Source: Methylicorpusculum oleiharenae (GTDB taxonomy: Bacteria; Pseudomonadota; Gammaproteobacteria; Methylococcales; Methylomonadaceae). Taken from it: DNA of 64,000 bases. Shown piece by piece: positions 59,611-64,000 of the stretch. Position numbers and translations under genes: made by a program. Each line of letters starts with the position of its first letter. The first letter of the stretch is position 1. Location: positions 3,998,492-4,062,491 of the forward strand of contig NZ_WUTY02000001.1 in the NCBI RefSeq assembly GCF_009828925.2, in the 5' to 3' direction. Under the pieces are notes generated by a model. That model was not told where the DNA came from, ran no database searches, and saw nothing but the letters and a program-made list of their open reading frames with translations.

Positions 59611-59718
59611 TCGAAATTCGGCACCGGGGTGCCCGTCAAAGGACGCCGTAAAACCATCCATGTAGTCAAAGCCTTTGCCGAACAACCCGTTGTCTCCTTG
59701 GGCACTGCCGAAATTTGA
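59611..59718 (+). pseudogene. Possible fragment of an ISAs1-type transposase
   Basis: A 35-codon open stretch reads SKFGTGVPVKGRRKTIHVV then KAFAEQPVVSLGTAEI and stops. The KTIHVVKAFAEQ...SLG part resembles the middle of ISAs1-type transposases (xxHxVSAFAxxxxxxLG). The match is short and could be chance. It borders the IS1111-type element. Confidence 0.25.
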
Positions 59719-60072
59719 AGTTCGAAAGGTATGCAATAAAAGCAGGATGATTTTAGGGTGGGCATCATCGCGATGTCGGTGATAATTATTACAGGAGGTG
59801 ATAGATAATTTCGTTTATCTACATTGATATCAAGTTGCCGGAAACAGGGCCGATTTGACAACTGGAGTTTATACGGAGGTTATGCTCTATCTTGTTGATA
59901 GCATATGTTAATTAAAACGGATGTGCGTCAAACCCACTCTCTTAGTTTAGGTGGTATGATACGAACTGATAGCTCTATTTCCATTCTCGGACTAGCTCCC
60001 GGAACCCTATTAAAATGCTCATATTTTTTCAATTTCTCTCCCCACGCAAAGCGCAGACCTGGTGACGACATT
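59719..60072. other. Upstream region of the B12-sensor operon
   Basis: About 350 bases without a supported gene. An in-frame extension of the next gene reaches back to ATG 59905, but its 56 residues look non-conserved (mostly Ser, Leu, Arg). A promoter for the sensor operon should be here; I could not place one. Confidence 0.4.
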
Positions 60073-61110
60073 ATGCAAATCAACAGCGTAACGGAATTGC
60101 TGGCATACAGGGGCGATCTGGCCGGTCTGATCCGAAACCGGTTAGACCCGAAGTTATTTACCACAGATCACAACGAGCGCTGGAAAATGGTCTTTGATTT
60201 GGAAATGCATCTGGCTTTTTTGGGGGAAGCTGTTCGATGCAATACGCCCAGACTGTTCACTGAGTACGCTGATTGGACCTGTCATTTGCTGATGAATAGC
60301 GGCGGCCTATCCGACCAGTTTTATGGCTGCCTGCAAGCCATTAATGAGCAGATTGAGCAATCCGGCCAGGGTGAATGGAGAACGCTGGCTCAGGGGTATC
60401 TGAATGCGGCGATTAATCAACAGCCCCCCCTTTATTCCTATTCAGGGTCTTTCTTAACCCATGACAATCCTCATTTCAATCTTGCCAAAGGATTTCTGGA
60501 TGACTGCATTGCTCTGAAAAGGAGAGCGGCTATGGAAAAGATTCAATCTGCCGTTGCAAGTGGCGTTCCGGTTATTGATGTCTATTTGAAAATCATTACC
60601 CCGGTGCTTCATGAATTGGGCAGATTATGGTACTTGAATCGAATTACTATAGGCCATGAACATTATTGCACCGCCGTTACCCAAATGGTCATTGCTCAAT
60701 TGTCTCCTTTGATTTTTAACGACACGCCAAAAAAAGGACACCTGATAGCTCTTTGTGTAGCCGGTGAGCTACATGAAATTGGGGCGAGAATGTTGGCGGA
60801 CATTTGTGAGATGAACGGATGGGATACCCTGTTTTTGGGTGCCGATGTACCAAAAGTATCTTTAATCGATATGTTGATCGAAAGCAATGCACAAGTCCTG
60901 GCGATTTCGGTGTCGCTGGCCTCCAATCTTGGCGCCGCGTTTGAAGTGATTGAAGCGGTCAGAAATTCGGTTGATTGTGCAGAGACTAAAATTATGGTTG
61001 GTGGTGCCGCGTTCAACATTGACAGCTCGCTTTGGCAAAAAGCCGGAGCCGATGGCTGGGCGCAGGACGGACCTAGTGCGCTAATTCTGGCAGATAAGTG
61101 GAGAGTCTGA
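60073..61110 (+). CDS. Cobalamin-binding sensor protein (Wx9EH motif)
   Basis: This 345-residue protein ends in a B12-binding module: a four-helix cap (about 150-225) with Trp186 and Glu196-His197 in the exact Wx9EH spacing of CarH/LitR photoreceptors, and a Rossmann domain with GELHEIG (His234 as lower axial ligand; the usual DxHxxG Asp is Glu), then SLASNLGAAFEVIEAV and MVGGAAFN. The first 140 residues are helical and have no DNA-binding helix-turn-helix, so it is not a MerR-type repressor. ATG 60073 is chosen, with GGTGA upstream, because conservation seems to start there. It overlaps the translation signals of a PAS-GGDEF-EAL gene, so the likely output is c-di-GMP. Confidence 0.85.
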   Translation: MQINSVTELLAYRGDLAGLIRNRLDPKLFTTDHNERWKMVFDLEMHLAFLGEAVRCNTPRLFTEYADWTCHLLMNSGGLSDQFYGCLQAINEQIEQSGQGEWRTLAQGYLNAAINQQPPLYSYSGSFLTHDNPHFNLAKGFLDDCIALKRRAAMEKIQSAVASGVPVIDVYLKIITPVLHELGRLWYLNRITIGHEHYCTAVTQMVIAQLSPLIFNDTPKKGHLIALCVAGELHEIGARMLADICEMNGWDTLFLGADVPKVSLIDMLIESNAQVLAISVSLASNLGAAFEVIEAVRNSVDCAETKIMVGGAAFNIDSSLWQKAGADGWAQDGPSALILADKWRV

Positions 61111-61112
61111 AA

Positions 61113-63329
61113 ATGGAAGAGCTTGAAAATGGAAGTCTTGGGTTTGCCCTTGTTTGTGATTTCGACGGGGTGATCAACGAAATCATCTGGGATGATTACG
61201 GTCTGGACAATGCAGTAGCGGGGCTGACTCATTTTGTCGCTTTATTTGATCCATGCTCCGAGCAAAAAGGCTTGGCCCTGTTTTTATATGTCAAAGAGCA
61301 CGGTGTTGCCATGGGTTGGGAAATCAATATCCGTATCCATGATGAATTGCAGCTTTTTTGTTTTACTGCTGCGACGGTAGGCGACAAACTGATTATTGTT
61401 GGTTCGGCTGCCTTATTAGGCGTTTACCAGATTTGCGAAGGCATGAGCCACATGCTCAATGAACAGTTCAATAACTTCCGTTCGCTATACAAAGAATCCA
61501 TTCACGCTGTACCTGGTCAACAGGAAGAGAAACCTGCAGAGCAGGATAAGTTGTCAAGGGAAATTATTACTGACATGCTGGAGCTCAACAACCGTTTGGT
61601 TAATGCTGAAAGGCAGCTGGCCAGAAAAACTGCCGAGCTTCGTCGAATGACTGCGGTGCTAAGCAAAGATCTGCATCTGGCTCACCGGGTGCTGCAATGT
61701 TCAGGTGAGGCCATCATAATCGCCGACAGAAACCGCAAGGTTTTGGAAGTAAATTCTTCTTTCATCGCTATCTCGGGCTTTTCAAAGCAAGAGGTTATCG
61801 GACAGCCTTTGTTGCTGGTTGAGCCGGGTTATCACGCCCCTGGTTTTGTTGATGAAATTTGGGACACGGTGCTCAGCCGGGGTGTTTGGCAAGGTGAATG
61901 TTTCGGTCGGAGAAAATGCGGTGATTTGTTCCCCAAATGGCAAGCAGTCAGTACTGTGTTTGAGGAAAATCAGGTTGTAAGTCATTTCGTCATTATTTTT
62001 TCAGATATCAGCCGTCTTAAACAGGCTGAAGAAAAATGGCAGCAGCTTGCTTTTTATGACGCTTTGACCGGTTTGCCCAACCGGGTGCTTTACCGTGACC
62101 GGCTGGCGCAGTCCCTCATTAAAGCCAAGCGCGAACACACTTCTCTTACCTTGTTATACCTGGATCTGGATGATTTCAAGCTGATCAATGACAGTCTGGG
62201 GCACGATGCGGGCGATAAGCTGCTCTGTGAAGCGGCCAAACGTATTGTCGAATCGGTCCGCGAATCCGACACGATTAGCCGACTGGGTGGAGACGAATTC
62301 AGCGCGATTGTCCATGGGTGTGAGGATGAAGATGCCATCAATCAGTTATGTAATAAAATCATTGCTGGATTAAATACCCCTTTTTTTATTAACGGTAACT
62401 GTATTCATATAGGGGTAAGTATTGGCGTCGCCCGTTATCCGGCCGACGGGGAGGATATTGATACCTTGACCAAAAATGCCGATGCAGCGATGTATGCCGT
62501 TAAAGCGAATGGCCGAAATAACAGCTTTCTCTTCAACAAAGCGTTGGGTGACAAAATATCCTTGCATCTCGATATAAAGTCCCAAATTTCTCGGGGCTTG
62601 CAAAAGAACGAGTTCTGCTTATATTTTCAGCCTGAAATAGATCTCGAATCAGGAAAAATTAAATCGCTGGAAGCCTTGGTCAGATGGCATCAGCCCGAGC
62701 GAGGCATTGTTTTGCCCGATGAATTCATTGGTATTGCTGAGGATACGGGGCTTATCATTGAACTTGGGGAATTCGTCATCCGAGAAGCGGTTCGGCTTAT
62801 TGGTGTGCTTCAAAAAGAAGGATGGTCCGATATCCGTGTCGCAGTGAACGTTTCGCGCCGGCAATTGGTTTCGCCCCATTTTACGAAATTTATCGTCAAT
62901 CAGCTTCAGCAAAATCAGGTCGAAGGCCACGCGCTGATCATAGAAATCACCGAAAGCATGGTCATCGGTAATTTGGAAAACGCTATCCGTGTGCTTAATG
63001 AGCTCAAAGGTTATGGTATTGATACAGCGATTGACGACTTTGGAACCGGATATTCCTCCTTGAATTATCTTAGGCGTCTGCCTGTTGAATTCATCAAAAT
63101 TGATAAATCCTTTGTTGCTGATGCCGAAATTGTATCGGAAAGTAAAACGATCATTCGTGCCATTTCCGCCATGGCCAAAAGTTTAGGTCTAAAAACAATA
63201 GCTGAAGGGGTGGAGACTAAGGCACAGGAAGCGATGTTAAAAATGATAGGTTGCGAAATTGGCCAAGGTTATTTGTATGCCAAACCCCTGCGTTTTGATG
63301 ATTTGCTGGCGTTTTTAAAGTCTCATTGA
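61113..63329 (+). CDS. PAS-GGDEF-EAL c-di-GMP enzyme
   Basis: This 738-residue protein has an N-terminal sensor-like part (about 1-125, with DFDGVINEIIWDDYG, resembling a divergent PAS fold), a coiled coil (about 150-185), a PAS domain (about 190-310, AIIIADRNRKVLEVNSSF), a GGDEF domain with intact GGDEF (392-396) and an inhibitory-site RESD five residues before it, and an EAL domain with EALVRW (520-525) and DDFGTGYSSLNYL. Both making and breaking of c-di-GMP are thus possible. It has no membrane helix. ATG 61113 follows GGAG at 10 bases and the previous stop by 2 bases, so it is translationally coupled to the B12 sensor, which is its likely input partner. Confidence 0.93.
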   Translation: MEELENGSLGFALVCDFDGVINEIIWDDYGLDNAVAGLTHFVALFDPCSEQKGLALFLYVKEHGVAMGWEINIRIHDELQLFCFTAATVGDKLIIVGSAALLGVYQICEGMSHMLNEQFNNFRSLYKESIHAVPGQQEEKPAEQDKLSREIITDMLELNNRLVNAERQLARKTAELRRMTAVLSKDLHLAHRVLQCSGEAIIIADRNRKVLEVNSSFIAISGFSKQEVIGQPLLLVEPGYHAPGFVDEIWDTVLSRGVWQGECFGRRKCGDLFPKWQAVSTVFEENQVVSHFVIIFSDISRLKQAEEKWQQLAFYDALTGLPNRVLYRDRLAQSLIKAKREHTSLTLLYLDLDDFKLINDSLGHDAGDKLLCEAAKRIVESVRESDTISRLGGDEFSAIVHGCEDEDAINQLCNKIIAGLNTPFFINGNCIHIGVSIGVARYPADGEDIDTLTKNADAAMYAVKANGRNNSFLFNKALGDKISLHLDIKSQISRGLQKNEFCLYFQPEIDLESGKIKSLEALVRWHQPERGIVLPDEFIGIAEDTGLIIELGEFVIREAVRLIGVLQKEGWSDIRVAVNVSRRQLVSPHFTKFIVNQLQQNQVEGHALIIEITESMVIGNLENAIRVLNELKGYGIDTAIDDFGTGYSSLNYLRRLPVEFIKIDKSFVADAEIVSESKTIIRAISAMAKSLGLKTIAEGVETKAQEAMLKMIGCEIGQGYLYAKPLRFDDLLAFLKSH

Positions 63330-63493
63330 AGCAGTGTTTCTTTAAAAAAATCCATCTTCAGGCTTCATGAACAGGCTATAGCCAGCTAACCTGTAAGCTG
63401 TTTGGCTTAATTTTGAAAAATAATCCCCGGTTTATCTGGTTTTTCCTGAATCATCTTTTTTCATCAAAATGATCATGGAGAAATAATCAAACT

Positions 63494-64000
63494 ATGAAAT
63501 TGTTCGTTTTCCCCTTAATTTTGCTTGTTTTATTGGGGTGCGCCGTCAAAAACGTGGCTTCACATACCGTTGAGCCGGACGGGAAAGTGGTTTATGTGGT
63601 TGATCATGGCCTGCATGCCGGTATTGTTATCGATGCCAAGGTGGTCGCTGGTGTTATTGCCGGATTGCCTTTTAATGGCGAAGCTGTCCGTTTTATAGAA
63701 TTCGGCTGGGGCGACCAGGCTTTTTATCAGGCAGAATCGTTTTCTTTATTTTTGGCTATCAAAGCCTTGTTATTACCGACTGACTCAGTCATGCATGTTG
63801 TCGGCCTTCCCTATGACCCCGGAATTTATTTTCGAAGCAGTGAGGTGCAGCGCATCCGGATTTCGCCCATGCGCCTTAATGCGATGTTAAATTATATAGA
63901 CCGTTCTTTCACCCGAGATGGACAGGGCCAATTGATTGACTTGGGGCGGGGGCTTTATGGCGAAAGCCGGTTTTATGCCGCAAACGGCAATTACCATCTG
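63494..64000 (+). CDS. DUF2459-family lipoprotein, N-terminal part
   Basis: The frame starts at ATG 63494 and runs off the window (169 codons seen). It begins MKLFVFPLILLVLLGCAVKN with a clear lipobox LLGC, so it is an envelope lipoprotein. The body has VVDHGLHAGIVIDAKVVAG, FIEFGWGDQAFYQAE and LPTDSVMHVVGLPYDP, which are typical of the DUF2459/TIGR02117 family, sometimes found near urease genes; its function is unknown. A GGAGAAA lies about 13 bases upstream, a little far for a ribosome site. Confidence 0.85.
   Translation, partial: MKLFVFPLILLVLLGCAVKNVASHTVEPDGKVVYVVDHGLHAGIVIDAKVVAGVIAGLPFNGEAVRFIEFGWGDQAFYQAESFSLFLAIKALLLPTDSVMHVVGLPYDPGIYFRSSEVQRIRISPMRLNAMLNYIDRSFTRDGQGQLIDLGRGLYGESRFYAANGNYHL

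Overview
The window looks like a chromosome segment of a gammaproteobacterium. The codon usage, many small palindromic intergenic repeats, an N-type Na+/H+ ATPase operon and a MASE1 kinase would fit a methanotroph-like Methylococcales genome, but no single gene here proves that. Coding density is high apart from several repeat-rich intergenic stretches.

Layout. At 1-501 is the end of a ClC chloride channel. A secreted GH5 glucanase lies on the minus strand (636-1973). Positions 2840-9017 hold a complete-looking but atypical N-ATPase operon, atpD-C-Q-B-E-F-A-G. It has no recognisable atpR, a c subunit lacking the usual Na+-ligand glutamine, and an alpha subunit whose P-loop lysine is arginine. 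A group II intron with its reverse transcriptase (about 9120-11063) sits in a palindromic intergenic element just behind this operon.

The main feature is a minus-strand locus of about 38.6 kb (49866 down to 11224). It begins with one gene for a 9770-residue LEPR-XLL protein. This protein has about thirty beta-rich alanine/valine/glycine modules, Calx-beta-like segments, a long RTX block, two LamG-like domains and a C-terminal metzincin protease domain. Next come a 225-residue orphan, a SapC-family protein and four genes that look like a dedicated export and processing machine: a PilZ-GAF-GAF-TM-HlyD adaptor, a PqqD-like/M50 protease/HlyD fusion, a short SecA paralogue without the zinc tail, and a periplasmic HlyD adaptor. 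My inference is that the PqqD-like domain recognises the LEPR-XLL leader, the M50 domain processes it, SecA-like ATPase energises movement, and c-di-GMP gates the adaptor through PilZ. No type I ABC exporter is present in the window.

Right part. A MASE1 histidine kinase/NarL-type regulator pair (50775-53108) follows tandem palindromes. It is followed by a secreted protein with a papain/transglutaminase-like Cys-His-Asp pattern, a rubredoxin, a lipoprotein alpha/beta hydrolase and an IS1111-type insertion sequence (58143-59598). Next is a two-gene unit of a B12-binding sensor with the Wx9EH motif of cobalamin photoreceptors and a PAS-GGDEF-EAL protein (60073-63329). The window ends inside a DUF2459 lipoprotein gene. 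The c-di-GMP enzyme on the right and the PilZ adaptor on the left could belong to one regulatory circuit, but that link is inference.
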